DNA of 64,000 nucleotides from assembly GCA_028023455.1 (NCBI GenBank), contig JAQFVV010000018.1, forward strand, positions 5,297,800-5,361,799, given 5' to 3'. Shown one piece after another: positions 11,011-24,800 of this stretch. The notes under the pieces were generated by a model. That model was given only the letters and a program-made list of their open reading frames with translations, was not told where the DNA came from and made no database searches. The position numbers and the translations under genes were made by a program. Origin of the DNA: Epiperipatus broadwayi. Lineage: Eukaryota; Onychophora; Udeonychophora; Euonychophora; Peripatidae. How positions within the stretch are numbered: the first letter of the stretch is position 1; each line of letters opens with the position of its first letter.

Positions 11011-11715
11011 TACATAATTACTAATCAGATTAAGCCTCTAAATTGTATACATATATGGTTATTAAATAAGTTAAACGATTACGTCTTATAACATTAAAAA
11101 TAGAAACTTATAATTAAAAAAAAAACATTCGTGCCCGAACTCTCGTTAAATTTATTCGCAAAATAAAATTCCCAATTATTATTTCGCTATGATTTATTAG
11201 CAGACATGAATCGTAAAAAAAGTTTTAAAATATAATTAATAGACAAAAAATAACAGCCTCGTTTTTTTTTTTTTAATTACGTGAAAGTCATTCAAATTTA
11301 GCTAACTAGCTTCACATCATTCTTGTTTTAATTCATACTTTCTCCGGCAAAAGAAATTTACACAGGTACTTACGTCAGATTACAATATTATGTCTTTTCT
11401 TAAAGTAATATTACATGCAGATGAATTAAATCTGTGGTTTTATATTATTACTTTCCAGGAAATCGAGTTTGTTTAGTGAAGTAAACTTACACGTGATTCT
11501 TTAATCTAGCCTGTTTCATTAAAAAAAATTCCAGTTTTAAACATGATAACTTGATGTGGATGGAAAATAACTTCCGTTAAGTAAAATAATTTTTTTTTTT
11601 GTTACTTTCCAAAAATGAATATGTTTATAACTGATTTTGATCATACAGCCTTGAGCAATCTACATTGAATGGAGGTTCCATTCCTGAAATTACATGAATG
11701 GTTTTTTTTGTTTAG

Positions 11716-11802
11716 CAATTGAACTGGCGCTGCGCCACCTACATAATGTGTTTTAAATTCGTAATGACGGTACGATAAATTCTTCACTAGTTTAATGTCA
11801 AC
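11716..11802 (+). other. Putative 5' untranslated part of the SLC5-like exon
   Basis: The segment begins right after the T-rich AG at 11715 and runs to the ATG. It contains CTGGCGCTGCGCCACC, a GC-rich inverted repeat unusual for this window. If the acceptor is used, an upstream non-coding exon must exist, perhaps in the 10.7-11.0 kb island. Otherwise transcription could start nearby. Confidence 0.3.
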
Positions 11803-11883
11803 ATGAAATCTCAAACTCTGGAATGGGGAGATATTCTCGCTATTGCAATATATTTTGTACTTGTTCTAACTGCTGGATTTTTG
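11803..11883 (+). CDS. First coding exon of a probable SLC5-family sodium/solute cotransporter
   Basis: The exon starts at an ATG in the context CAACATGA and encodes 27 residues before the splice donor TTTTTG|GTGAGTAAC (donor at 11884, phase 0). After a short polar lead (MKSQTLEW) comes GDILAIAIYFVLVLTAGF, a hydrophobic first membrane helix with the (D)I-x-x-YF-x-x-V-x-x-G pattern typical of the start of SGLT/SMIT-type SLC5 transporters, which carry sugars, inositol or similar solutes with sodium across the plasma membrane. A pyrimidine-rich acceptor (GTTTTTTTTGTTTAG) ends at 11715, so the exon may run 11716-11883 with an 87-base 5' leader. I could not find the next exon (expected near an SGYFLAGR-like motif) in the window; introns may be long. 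Other solute-sodium symporter subfamilies are possible. Confidence 0.55.
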
Positions 11884-12477
11884 GTGAGTAACTGTATTTT
11901 TGTTTTTAATTAATCTACCTGGAAATCATTTAAAAATATATGTTTGCAATTTATTTAATTGATTATCTAGTTTAATATCACTTGAGATTTAAGTTCTCTC
12001 GTATTTCTGCTTTATCTGTCCTTATTAATTAAAAATTAATTACATCTTTATTCATCATAAAATTATGATATGTAAACTTACCTCAGAAACTTAACATTCT
12101 CTCCTATATATATTTAATTTTTGTATTTATTTATTTTTTTCACTATTTATTATTATGATGAATAAATAAATATCTGTATGTGAGTTTTTATTCATTTTAA
12201 TGAATGGAGATTAGTTGGAAAATGATTAAGAACGCTTGTTTACCGATCTAACCGAAATTTTGTTATTTATAGGAAATATTTATTTGATTTCAGATAGGTT
12301 TTATTTTTCTTTACTGCGATAAATGCTATATAATCATGAATATGATTGTCAATTAGACTTATCAGTGTAAATAACTTTATAGTTCACAGATGATAACCGA
12401 AATGATTGCGTTACTACACAAATGCGATATCTGCTATTGCCACCCTAAGAACCAAGTAATATTCTTTACTTGTAAAA

Positions 12478-12560
12478 TCGTGTGGCATAGTGGCTAAGGG
12501 TGTCTACTAACCGTGTCGTTGTTTCTTTGGGATTGATTCGGGTTACAAACAACTATAATT
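12478..12560 (+). mobile_element. tRNA-like SINE relic
   Basis: GTGTGGCATAGTGGCTAAGG is an A-box-like D-arm, and GGGATTGATTCGGGTT lies at B-box distance. The anticodon arm does not fold convincingly, so this is a relic. Confidence 0.35.
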
Positions 12561-13491
12561 TTTTATTTCTGATAATTAATCATAGTTAACCAGCTATCTA
12601 ATGTTGGTTTGTATATAGATGTCTCAGTATCTGCTAGATGATAAAGATCTAAGGATAAGGTCTGTTGATTGTTAGTACACGTGAGTAACAATCAAAATAT
12701 TTATGCAGTTTTATAAAAGAAAAAAGTAAATGCGTATCTCACTTGTAATCGATAAATATTTTTAATGCGTCTTACTATAGATGGGTATGGGTCATATTTT
12801 TATAGACATATAGCTTAGGGTTTATATTTTTCATGTAATTTAATATAAAATTATGATAAAATATATAATGTAGTTATACTAACAGTTACAAAACAAATTT
12901 GAATAGACGGTAAACAGGTTGTTGGTGACAAAAAGGGAGCTGAAAGTACTTTCTATTTAATGACCAGATGTTTTGTCAAAAGGATATATTAAATATGTAT
13001 GCAAATCGTTTACTTAATAAAAAATGTATTAAGGATACTTTTTTTTTTTTACTTTAACTTACTACAATATTAGAAGAAGGTTTAATAAAATAAATTGGGA
13101 AGTGGAAATTTTTTAATGCTTTAGGCAAAGAAATAATTTCTTAGAAAGAAAAGCAAAACGGAAACATAAATAGAAAGAAAAGAAAGAAGGATTTAACATT
13201 ATTGTTAGAATTAGCATTAAAAAATGTGAAACTCACAAGTAATAGCTCACAGTAATAACTTTTTGTTATAACTGCTGCTTTTAGATTATGTGCACATGGT
13301 AGTTTCAGCATTGTGCAGGTTAATGCTATTATCTTCAATCCATTTTTAATATTTGTATCAATGTATTTATGATGATAATCCAGCCAATAAATACATACAG
13401 GGTTGTGTTTAATATTTCTTATTACTACATTTACATCTATTTTAGTAATTATTAATTAAATTTTAATAAATAATATGAAAATCATAGATCT

Positions 13492-13836
13492 TTGAAGGAC
13501 AATACAAAGACTAAGATAATCAAATTTAAAAATATGATGACTGCACAAACTTTTTTCAACCTGGTTAAAAACAAGATTTTTAAATCTACAATTGAGAATT
13601 ATTATAGACAAAGTAAACTATCATTTAAAATTTTGCTTTCTCTAGCTATCCTAAGTCTTAGAGGTATTCCAAGAAATGAATGGTTGTTTCATATCTCAAA
13701 ATACTATTTCATTGACAGTGCAGTGGCCACCAAATATTTGGATAGTATATTGCATTTGAAAAAAAAAAAAAAAATTCATGACATTTTGGAAAAAACTTTA
13801 CAATCCCAGATTAAATTAAAATCATTCAAGATGTAA
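13492..13836 (+). other. Unrecognised open frame of 114 codons
   Basis: The peptide has a fairly ordinary composition in its middle (ILSLRGIPRNEWLFHISKYY, then SAVATKYLDSIL), a poly-lysine run from an A13 tract, and no motif I recognise. It might be a fragment of a retroposed pseudogene or an old transposon, as neighbouring sequence to about 14110 is also slightly more complex. In DNA this A+T-rich a lysine/isoleucine-rich frame of this length can arise by chance. I do not propose a function. Confidence 0.15.
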
Positions 13837-16585
13837 TTAAAATAAAAAATAAAGCAAAGTTATTAAAAGTTTATTCCTTTACTGGTGGATTATGAATGAT
13901 TCTGTGAAAAAAGAGACTTGAAGTGTTGTTTAGATGGTTAAGGAGTTTAGAAATGGAAATCAAACCCAAGTTGTTATGGAATGATGGAATTGATTTAGTC
14001 ACATTATTAACCTCTTACAGACAATGATCATTTCCTGATTGAACAGTTGAAGAAGGAGGCTGTCATCCTGATAATGGTCTCCTATTTTAAGAGAAATGAT
14101 AATTTCAGATTTGAAAGATGCTATTGAATATGTTGAAAACATGTTTTAAAATATAGATCTTTATTTTTTTATATAGATTATCTAAATTCCATGCTATTCT
14201 TGCAAATGATATTATTTGGTGAGAAAAAAAAATGTAGAAGGAAGAAACTGATATTTGAGACAAAGTTTTTTAATATCACTCATCTAAGACACATTTTTAT
14301 AATCAAAATGAATGATTTATTAGGGAGTCAGATAACAATAAAAATATAATCATGCTGTGTCATCCATTAATTTCTGTTTGCCTCTATAAATGAAGTGTAT
14401 ATTTTAATAATAAGCCTTTCTATTACTGATTTATATGTGCTTGTTATTACTGTCATATGTCTGCTGCTATTGCATTCTCAGTATGCAAAGTGGGTGAAAA
14501 GTTACTTTTTTTGTCAATAAAATAAATAATGTTGTAATTTGGAAAAATTTTAAAAATTGAGTTATTAAAATGTTTTTGTTTTGTTTTTCAATTTTGTTTT
14601 TACATAATTGTTTATAAAAATATAGGAATATCTGTATTAGAATGATAGATTCTAAAATTCATAATCCATGAATCATAGCTCAACTGTCACTTATAATAAT
14701 AAAAATGCATGTGAACTCCCAACGACAAACAATTCAATTTTTTTTTTTAATAATTAATAAAATATTGCTGTATTGGCAAATTATCTCACATAATAGCAAA
14801 CCTATACTAATTTAAAGTACTGAAGATAAAGAAGTTGGGAGAGATGAAAGAAAAAGAACAGAAAAAATTATTTATATCTAAAACAATATCTAGTTTTTAA
14901 TTGTTCAGTATTTTATCTACAAGGCAGTAATCTCTTAGCTAGATACTGCTTGTTATTTATTTACAGTTAATCCTCACAACTGAAGATGTCTGAATACTCT
15001 GGTCTTCAAATCTCAACATTATTTTTATATATTCAACACTAAATATGCCTTGACAAATTGCTTATAGATTATTATTACATTTAAAAATATGTACCTGCCA
15101 ATGATAAAATTTAAGTTTGTTTCTCAGATCTACTTTATTTCAGAATTTTGTATTTCCAAATGAAAAACAAAACCTTATGCAAGCAACATTTTGATAGGCC
15201 AAGCTGATTACATTATTTAATATTTATAACTTTATTCACTATTTACTATTCAAAATTATTTTTTACATTTATTCATACTACAATAACATATTTATTGTTT
15301 TATAGAGAACAATTATCTGACTTAGTGCATAACTTTTATTATATAAAATAAAAGTATAAAATAAAAATGTAATTAGTTTTAATACACCTATTGCAGTATA
15401 TTTTAAAAAACCTAAGAATTGTTGCACAAAACATGGATTTTTAATATAAATAGCAAAAATATGAAAACATTTATTTACAATTGCCAAACTTAACTCCACC
15501 CACAACTTGCCATCCACTTCAGATAAATACAGTAGTGTTTATCACTAATCATTTTTTAAACTAGAGATTATCTCTAGCACAGATATAAACTTTAAACCTC
15601 AGTTAAAGATTAATATATCTGATTTTTATTTTTTAATTAATCACATACATGTCTGGAGTTATTCACATTTCTCTTTCCTATATGTAATATCTTTTATAAA
15701 TTTATTGAATAATCTCCACACCACACACATAATTTTCAAATCATATAAAAATTGTCAGCAGGATTGGAGAATTTAGTATTTCATTGTATTGAATGTGTAA
15801 GAAAATATTCAATTATTATTGCTATTTATATTAGAATTAATCTTGCTAATGCAGAAAAAATAATGGCAGAAAATAATGCATATTTTATTTTTAAAAAATG
15901 GGCTTTATATAAAGCTTCAAATAAATGCATATAAATAGTTGGATTTTATTATTCCAGATATTATTAGTCTCATCAAGATTCAAGACCAACTGCTGTCACA
16001 GTGATTAGAAGATACCTGGCATAAAAAATCTATAGTTAGCAATTATTTATTTTATGTGTTAATATATTCATTTTCTTATTGAACTTTTTATATATTTTGC
16101 AATGGCTATGAATAGCTCTCCTGCTTGAATGTTTGTTTGTTTTTTGCTGTTATTCACAATAATTTTCTGTATGAGCCAATGTTTTGTATGCTGATTCATA
16201 TTTTGAAAAAATTTAAAAAAAAACTATAGCACCATGAAGGATTTGTAAAAACAAGATGATATTTCTGAGTCTTAAAATGGCAGAAATACTCTTAAAGCAT
16301 AAATATTGTTAAAAGGAACTACTGAAAGCTTTATTGAAGATAATTATAACAGCTAAATATTACCTGTGGCAAAGAAAATTAAGTGAATTCTTTGCATCAT
16401 GAAACATTCCCTTTCTTGAATATTTATGTAAATTATGTGAAATCATGCTGTTATAATAGAAAAAACATGTGAAAAACATAACCAAATATGTGATAATATG
16501 TTGGAATATTCAGTAAATGTTGAATGTATAGAAAATTTTAAACTTTACACAATGTTTTGAGTAGTATTATTCTCTAGAGAATAAC

Positions 16586-16767
16586 CTAGGTGCAGTGCTC
16601 TTAGATCCAAAGTTCCTCACTGATGAAGGCCACAAGCCAGAAACTAATCCGGGGATGTTGGATGAGTAAGCACTTAATACCGATTTTATGCACAAGCCTT
16701 CTGGCATCCATTGATTACTCTGTCTTGCACTGAGTGGCACTACTGTATGGAAAGTTTTGCCTGTTTT
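16586..16767 (-). repeat. Solitary fragment of the 466-bp repeat family
   Basis: CTAGGTGCAGTGCTCTTAGA through GCACTACTGTATGG is clearly homologous to the array monomers at 40.9-42.3 kb read in reverse complement. It includes the ATGAAGGCCACAAGCCAG and CTTCTGGCATCCATTGAT blocks and ends in the TIR-like CACTACTGTATGGAAAGTTT. It shows that the family is dispersed and not confined to the arrays. Confidence 0.85.
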
Positions 16768-19289
16768 AAAAACAGTATGTTAATACACATCACAAGCATA
16801 GAGTCCATTAATTTGTTTAATGCTAAAAGAAACATGAAAACAATAGTTAATTATGTGTTTCTTAATGATGTAAGGATTGAATAAAACTTATGTTATAGCT
16901 TTAAAATTATGATCCTTCAATAAAGTGTTAAGTGATTGGCAAATATTGACAAACTGTCACCAATTGTTATAATTTTATCTACTCCACCTATATTTGACTT
17001 AGTATACAATAATCATAATACAATCCATTTAAATAATATATGCTATAAAACAGCTAAATTTAAACAAAGTAGATAAACAGCAACAATGCATAAAATCAGT
17101 ATTAATCAATATAAAATTCTTAAATGCAAGTATGTTGGTAATGATAAAAAAAATTTTTAGTTCACGTATTATTAATATGTAGATGATGTGTTTAATAATG
17201 GGCAATAAGGAAAGATGTTTGAGGAAGATTAATGGTTACAGACCTATTATTAAAATATTTTTATTCATGAAGTGAATAATAAATTATATGTTTGATAATA
17301 TGTCTGTATGTGTGTGTTTTTATGTAAGGTTTTTGCTTATAATTTACAGATATCCCAGTATTTAAAAACCTTTTGAGAACATAGTCGATCATGGTTTATT
17401 TTTGATGTGTAACATAGATTTCTATAGTATGGTTGCACTCACTAGTTGTAGAATTTGATAACAGCCATTGTTTTGAAGTATTATTTGCTATCTTGCATAC
17501 TTGCAAAGTGAATCAAGAAAGAGCAATTTGTCATCTACTTCACACGATAACAATATTAACTAAATTGTTTTCACAGAAGTTTTGGAAATGAACATGAATT
17601 TATTGAATAATTAGAATCTGCCATTATTAAGATAAATAATTGTTGTAAATCATTCTCAAACAAATTTGATACTAGATATCAATTAATAGGATATCTAAAA
17701 TCATGTTTTCTATTAAGTTAATTACTTAATTGGCAGAGTTTTTACTAACAGTTTGAATACAAGGGTATAAAGGCAAATTTTTTTTACATTTTTATATAGA
17801 TTGCTACTATTAATAGACCAAGTTAATTTACAATTTATTTAAATAAGATTTTTTTATATTTGATCTTGAATATTTATATATTAAAAATAAGTAAACACAA
17901 TAAAGTAAATAAAATAATATATGCACTCATTTAAAAATAAATATCTGTAAAATAATATGCTTAATTGCTATGAGTACCTTGTTTAATTTTTTTTATTATT
18001 CAAAAAAATTTAATATGTGTTTTAGTTTTCTTACCTCTAGAAAATAGAAATGAACAATTTTAATAAATGCTTACTGAAATTTATTTTTATAAAACAATAA
18101 ATCTAATTATCATGTGAAGGAAGTGGAATAAAGTCCCTAAATAAATTACATTAAAATACTGATATTTTTTTTTAAAAAAAGATTTTGCTATATCTGATCT
18201 TTAAAAATAAAAAATTTAATTGCTAAGTAGAGAAGTACTTTTTAACAAGAACATAAAAAGGAAAAAGTTAATTGAAAATGTTTATAGTTTTGATCACTAT
18301 ATAGCCTGCACAAATTTATGCAATAATAAAATGGTGGTTCAAAGAGCTAAAGATCCTGGATCGAAATTTAATTCTGTCTCATCTAGTATGTGAATATTAC
18401 AAGACCTTTTGAACGATGAATCAATGAATTATCTATTATTATTTAAATATAAAAATGTTTCATAAGTTATTCAAAATTAATATGTTTACAGACTGTTAAC
18501 ACATTTAATAAAATCAGAGGAAAATCCTTGTTTTGTATAAAGATTCAGTACCAGTGAAAAAATATATTTTAATCTTTATATTGTTTTTAAAGATAAATTT
18601 TAAATATTTGTTTATAAGTTAAAACTGTAGATATTAAAATTAATATGTATTTAAATTTTAATATATATTGTACCAGAATTTGATGATGACTGTGGCATGG
18701 AAGCATGCAAGCTAGATATTTTACTTACAATAATATGGATGCCACTTCTTTATCCAGTTACAATGACAGGTCAATATGCAAGTACAAGATATGAGTGTTC
18801 AAAGTTTTACTAATCTTAAGAGTAACAATGAATAGATGCAACAAACCCAATGCAACATCCATCACTGGCAGATTTTGCTTTAATTTGAAATTAAAGTAAT
18901 GGCATAAACAAAATTTAGACATCAGTGATATCATAGCACTTGATAATAATACTAATATTGTTATACAAAATATATAATATGATTATTATAATTAAAACAC
19001 CAATAATGATAAAACAATAAATTAATAATTATACCCTCCTCTAATTTTAATAATAAATTTTACAACCTTAAAAAGTATATTTCACTTCTACAAACTACTT
19101 TCAAATCCTTTTATTAGAGTTTATTATTACACAATAAGAATTGCAAACAGATTTATTTACTAATTACAGTTTAAATTATTTTGATTTGGAGATTAGAATC
19201 AGGAAATGATATTGAAGTATATCTCATCAAGTATTAATAATATTTAACTCTTGCATGTGTGATAAAGATAAAAAAAAGTATATATATAT
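16768..19289. other. A+T-rich DNA with one weak tRNA-like relic
   Basis: No gene was recognised. At about 18325-18420, GATCCTGGATCGAAATTTAA followed by TCATCTAGTATGTGAATATT resembles the B-box and body of the SINE-like relics at 27245 and 62378. Confidence 0.35.
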
Positions 19290-21866
19290 TGTAATGGGAT
19301 GGGGGTAGGTGGGGAAGTTGTGAAAAAAAATAAAACTGGGTGATGGCAAAATCATCATCACTCCCAGTCCATTTAAAATGAAATATTTACAAAATATAAA
19401 TAATATAATATTTTATAAGAGCATGAGATTAGGGAAATCTCTGTGAACATTGAGAGATCAGCCAGCTAACTCAGAAGAGCAACTATAATAATTAATCATC
19501 AACCAGCATTATAAATAAAAGTAAGTATGAATACTCAAGAGAAATAATCACTCATCATGAATGATCCACAATATAATACATCAGTACAGTAAATCAACAG
19601 TCAACCAGGCTAACTACTGAGCCTTTTGCCAGCTTGGGCAATTATATAAACATGACTTGGATGCACCAGCTTAGTGCCCATTCATTAAAATACACAACAG
19701 AAAATCTAAACAATAATGCTGGGACATTAAAACATGTTGATCATCATCAATGCTGGCCAACTATAAACTTAAATTTTTAACAAGACTGAACTAAAATAAA
19801 ATATAGTGCATGGGCTTTAAAGAGTATCCTCTTTTGTGCCAACCAGGATAATGATTGATCATCACTGGATGCCCAAAGCACTAAACACATCCCCATTTAT
19901 CCATGTCCGAAATCTAGCTCAGAGAACATGGGCTCTATTACTGTATGTGAACAAGAGATGATGGAATACAATTTTAACAATTAAATACAAGTTTATTAAT
20001 AACAAAAAAAATGATTAAGGTCTTATAAGGTTCTGATTATGAAAGGTATTCAATAATAAAAGTCATTACACTGTAATCTACAATATTACTACAAAATTCA
20101 CGTTATTACATCAATTTACATAATTACTATTCAATATTTAAATTGTTACATTAATTTACAAAAAGTATAATAAAATATATTCAAATTATTATTATGGTTT
20201 ACATATATATGCGCACAGACGCGCAATTTATAATATATAATGAATATTCAATAAATGAATTGACATTTAATAAAAATAAAAAATATTAAAATTGTACATA
20301 TATGAGTGTGCATGTATATACGCACACTGACTTTTACCTATTTAAACTTGTTACAATATTATAATTTTTTAATACATAAATTTCCTACCTATATGTGTGT
20401 ATAAACAAAATATAGATACAATTTAAAATTAGTTTCAATTTATAAGTTCTCAAAAGTATAGTCAATTTTTTGACAGGTATTTGTTGATTAATTATCAACG
20501 TTTTTGGACCAATTTAAAAGATTTGCTTTTTCGATTTTAATTCAAACAAAATTATGCTTGCATTTAAATTATATATTCTTTTTTATTTTAATGAATATGA
20601 AAATTATTTCTTACCAAAATATATATAGCAAATCATCTCTCTTTTAAACATTTGACTGGAGCAAATTTTACTTTAAGTTAGAAATTAAAATGTCTTTTAT
20701 AAAAATATTTAAAAAATACAACTCACTGTATACACACGCGATGTATTTATCTGTGGTTTCCTGCTTGCCTAGATGAACAGTAGCATCAGTACACCAATTT
20801 CTTCAAGCTTTCTCTTGGTAAGCTTGGTTTCTAGCCCATCAGAAAAAATATAATTCCGGGCTTGTTGTCATCATCAGGTAAAAGTATGTAATTCATGTAA
20901 AATCTTGGTCTGAAGTTGATTTCTTTCTGTCTAGGATTGTTCCAGGCAAGCAGCTGTTTTGATTTAATAAATTTTAGACAAGCAACTATTCTCTCTGTTT
21001 AAGGCTATGAATTATAGCACAAAGAAGTGGGTCATTTTCTCCAAGTGAATTCAAACTCCTGAGAAGGAAATATTAGTAGCTTCTAAATCTAATGTCCTGC
21101 CTTCAGCTGTATCAGTTCATGGCAGCTATTCTGCCAACTCTCTGCTACAGCTAACAACTCTTCACAAAACTGCAAGCAGAACTGTTCTTTTCAAAAATCA
21201 CTCTCCAGACTTTGCAGTGGTCCAGTTGGCCACTGCTTGAAATACTACAACCAGACTCCTCTAGTCAACTCTTACAAACTACAAGCAAAAAACTGATATT
21301 TTTTTTATCAGTCTTTTATAACCTTGGATAGGTCAGGTGACAAAAACACAGTGGCTGTTTTCAATTAACTTTAATCCATTTGAAAACAAGCTGGAAATTT
21401 CTATCAAAGTGTGATTTTCATGTTTTTACATTAATCTTTGGAATTTGACCAAAGGTGTGATAATCCTTTAGAATTTTTAATCTACAAAGATTATTAACTA
21501 CATAGTAGAAATGAAAACAAGCCTTAATTAAAAAAGATATTTTATACAAGTATTAATTAAAAGATTTTAAAAATAGACATTGTTTTCAAAATTATCAAAA
21601 AAAAAACAAGCTTATATTTAAATTTCAAAATCAGAATTACAAATAATATTTATCAGACCTTTTTAAAATATTAATTTCATAATACAATTTTTATTTTAAA
21701 TCGGAGTTATTATTTAACCCTTTACTTAGTATTATTTTATTTTAGAAAATATAGAAAAATATCCACAAAAATTTATTCTATGTTTATTTCTACTTTTCCT
21801 TTATTTTACATATATATATATCACATACACTATATTAGTGTGTGTGATGTAACCCAACTGGTTACA
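19290..21866 (-). mobile_element. Candidate LTR-like element (solo LTR or non-autonomous), limits tentative
   Basis: A more complex, GC-richer block starts TGTAATGGGATGG (19290) and ends GGTTACA (21866), giving TGTAA/TTACA termini flanked by ATAT-type sequence. On the minus strand, TTATAAAAG (about 21321-21313) looks like a TATA box followed by complex leader-like sequence. No long direct repeat joins the two ends, so if real it is one long LTR or a non-autonomous element. No protein domain was seen. The flanks are too simple for a reliable target duplication. Confidence 0.3.
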
Positions 21867-24800
21867 ATATATATCTGCTCTGCTTCAAGTTAAAAATATT
21901 TAATGTATAACACACAAGTTAATTCCTATAATCATAGTCATTTATTAAATATTGTATATGTCTATCCTATGAGTAAGAATAAAGATTTAACTAAGTAATT
22001 TGTGTCTAACTTTATAATAAGTTCACATATACATATCAATCATTAATTAATATCCTTCTTTTATTAATATTTGTTAAGTAATATTCATTAAGGCTGTAGC
22101 CTCAAGCACATGCGTATAAAAATGCGATAGTAGGGACCTCTACAGGTCTTAAACCACAAGCTTACTCTTATAATTTTATATAGAACACTTTGGGAAATTA
22201 TATTATTTCTTTATAAAGTAAACCAAAAATAATATTTTTTATTCATTTAATCTGAATGTTGCAATATTAAATAATAACTGTCAATTGTCCTTGCATATTT
22301 CATCAGGTCCTCTGAATAATCCATGTTGAACCTGGTGATGTGATAATTGAGTGGAATTATTATTAACCATTAGCTTTGAATATCTGACTTTGTTTTTGAA
22401 TAATAATTTTTTTATATTCTTTTTGCTTCCTAGTTGAACAAATATTATAATTTATAAGATATTCATTAATTTTGAAGAGATTTACATTATACAATTTATT
22501 TATTCCATGCTATGCTTTTCATCTGATTTCTTAGAAAAATATAGTAGCAATTGAGGAGTAAACCCCTCCCTTGATTTTATTATCTTAGAAATCCATGTCT
22601 TTGATTTCTGATCTATTTAAAGTATATGATTATTCCACAGTTCAGTTGTTAAATCAGGAGATTTGAAAATATGTGTCACTAAGATCAATGTCTGCTTCCT
22701 CTTTCAATTTTCATTCAAAAATTGTGATCTTTTACCAATCAGATAATCATTTCAAGAAATCTTTTTTTTCATGTTCTGTCTAGCATTCTTTTAAATACAC
22801 TCATTTATATAAATAAAATTGTAAATAATAATATTTTATGGATTGTAATAAAAACAATAATTTATAATCCAGAATGATAAACATTATATATTAATCAGAT
22901 TATTTATTCATAGTCAGTGCAAATTATAACCCTTTATTCACCATATTTTATAAAATTACTAAATAATAATAGAGCTTTTGTTTTGTCTTTTTTTAATACT
23001 CTTTTTTTTAAATATTTTTTTAGCCTTCATATGGCATTCCCAGTTATAATATAAATATAACATTTTAATGATTAATTTTTTGTATTCTTTAATTACTAAA
23101 AATAGTTTATCTGATGTTTTTAATATTGTACTACTTTCTTTGGAAATTTCCTGGATTAGTGTCTAAAACTGGTTTGGAGAAGGATAATGTATAAGAGAAG
23201 GATAAATGGATAGAGAAACTATAATAGGATTTTAGATGGGAAACTTTTGTTTCATGATTCAAAATATTTGAATTGATGACAAGACTTTGATAATTATGTT
23301 ATGAGTATGGATGTTCAAATAAGTTATAATGATTTATAATAATTAATAGTATGTTAATTACCACAGAATTCATGATTGCATTTAAAAATAGGAGGATATT
23401 ACTCCTTAAATTAAAGTATTTTTTTATAAAATATAAATTGTAACAGAAAAAAAAATAATATCATGAAAGAATGATCCTAGTTTGATAATGCATCATGTAT
23501 TGTGGCACTCTCTGTAACAGAACAAAAACAAGGGTATGCTCTTTTAATGCCCCACAGATTTGGGAGCCATTTGTAACAGAATATAAATCATGGGAAATGA
23601 AAACTTTAATATAAACTGAATGAAAATATATCCCAATTGTTGGTCACCATTTGCAACTGAAAAAAAATATATTCTGAAGTTCAACATTATTTATAACAAT
23701 AAAATTATGGATCACACTCTATCCTGTATTATAGTATAATTATTGATCATCATTTATAACAGAATAAAAATATGAACCAAGGAAGAACAATCCTTATTTA
23801 TTAATGCCTGTGAATTATAGTGTTATTTGTAACAGAATGAAAATAAGAAACTAAGCTAAAATGAATTTCAGTCATTGAATAATAATCTAACACTTAAATC
23901 AATAAAACAATGGTAATAATCTTTATTATAACCATCATAGATTCAAATAACATTTAAAATGAATAGAAAACAAACAGAATCCTTATTTCAAACTATCCTA
24001 AAATATGAGCGTATTTGCAGTAAGTTAAAAGTAAAGTAATAAAACTTAATATCACTATCTTATAAATAACAGTAAATGCTTATTATATAAATCCCTTATA
24101 ATAGAATGAAAATAATGACAGAAAATTACACAGGTAAAACTTAATATTCCCTATGAGTCAGAACATTGTTTAGAATAATACAAACTTATACTAAAAATTA
24201 AACATTATTTATATTTAAACTAAATAATTCATGAATGGATGAAATAATCTTAATATGCTCTACAAGTTTACGATATCAATGATATCTAATCAAATATATA
24301 TCTCAATAATTGATTCCTAATTACAACTAAATAAAATAAAAGAACTGCTAATTCAGTCATGCTATTCCACTAACATCAATGTATTTTTATTAATTAATTC
24401 AATTATAATATTAAAATACTTAATAATAATACAAAATCCACTTTCACCAACTTAAAATACTATCAAATAAAATCATCTTATTAGATAACATTAAAATTTA
24501 TCATATCCAATCATATCAATATATAAAATAAATGAAAGTTTCCTATTTGATGCTTATTCTAACACAATTGACTAATCATATCCATTTACTCTTCAATTTA
24601 ATAAATTTAGGTTGTTAAAACTTTAGATTATAACTGTCAAAACATATGAAAGATTGTTAGATTTATCATAATCAAATACTAATATTAAAATTTAATATTT
24701 AAACTAAATTTGCAATCCAAACTAACAAACTTTAAATATAATTAAAGCAAATCATTCTAATTTGTAACATAATAAAATATATTACTATAACCACCTCTAT

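Larger units (their letters stand above)
11884..16585. other. Intron-like A+T-rich DNA
   Basis: Downstream of the splice donor I see A+T-rich DNA, poly-T runs and small relics. No second exon, SLC5 motif or RNA gene was recognised on either strand. Confidence 0.4.
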
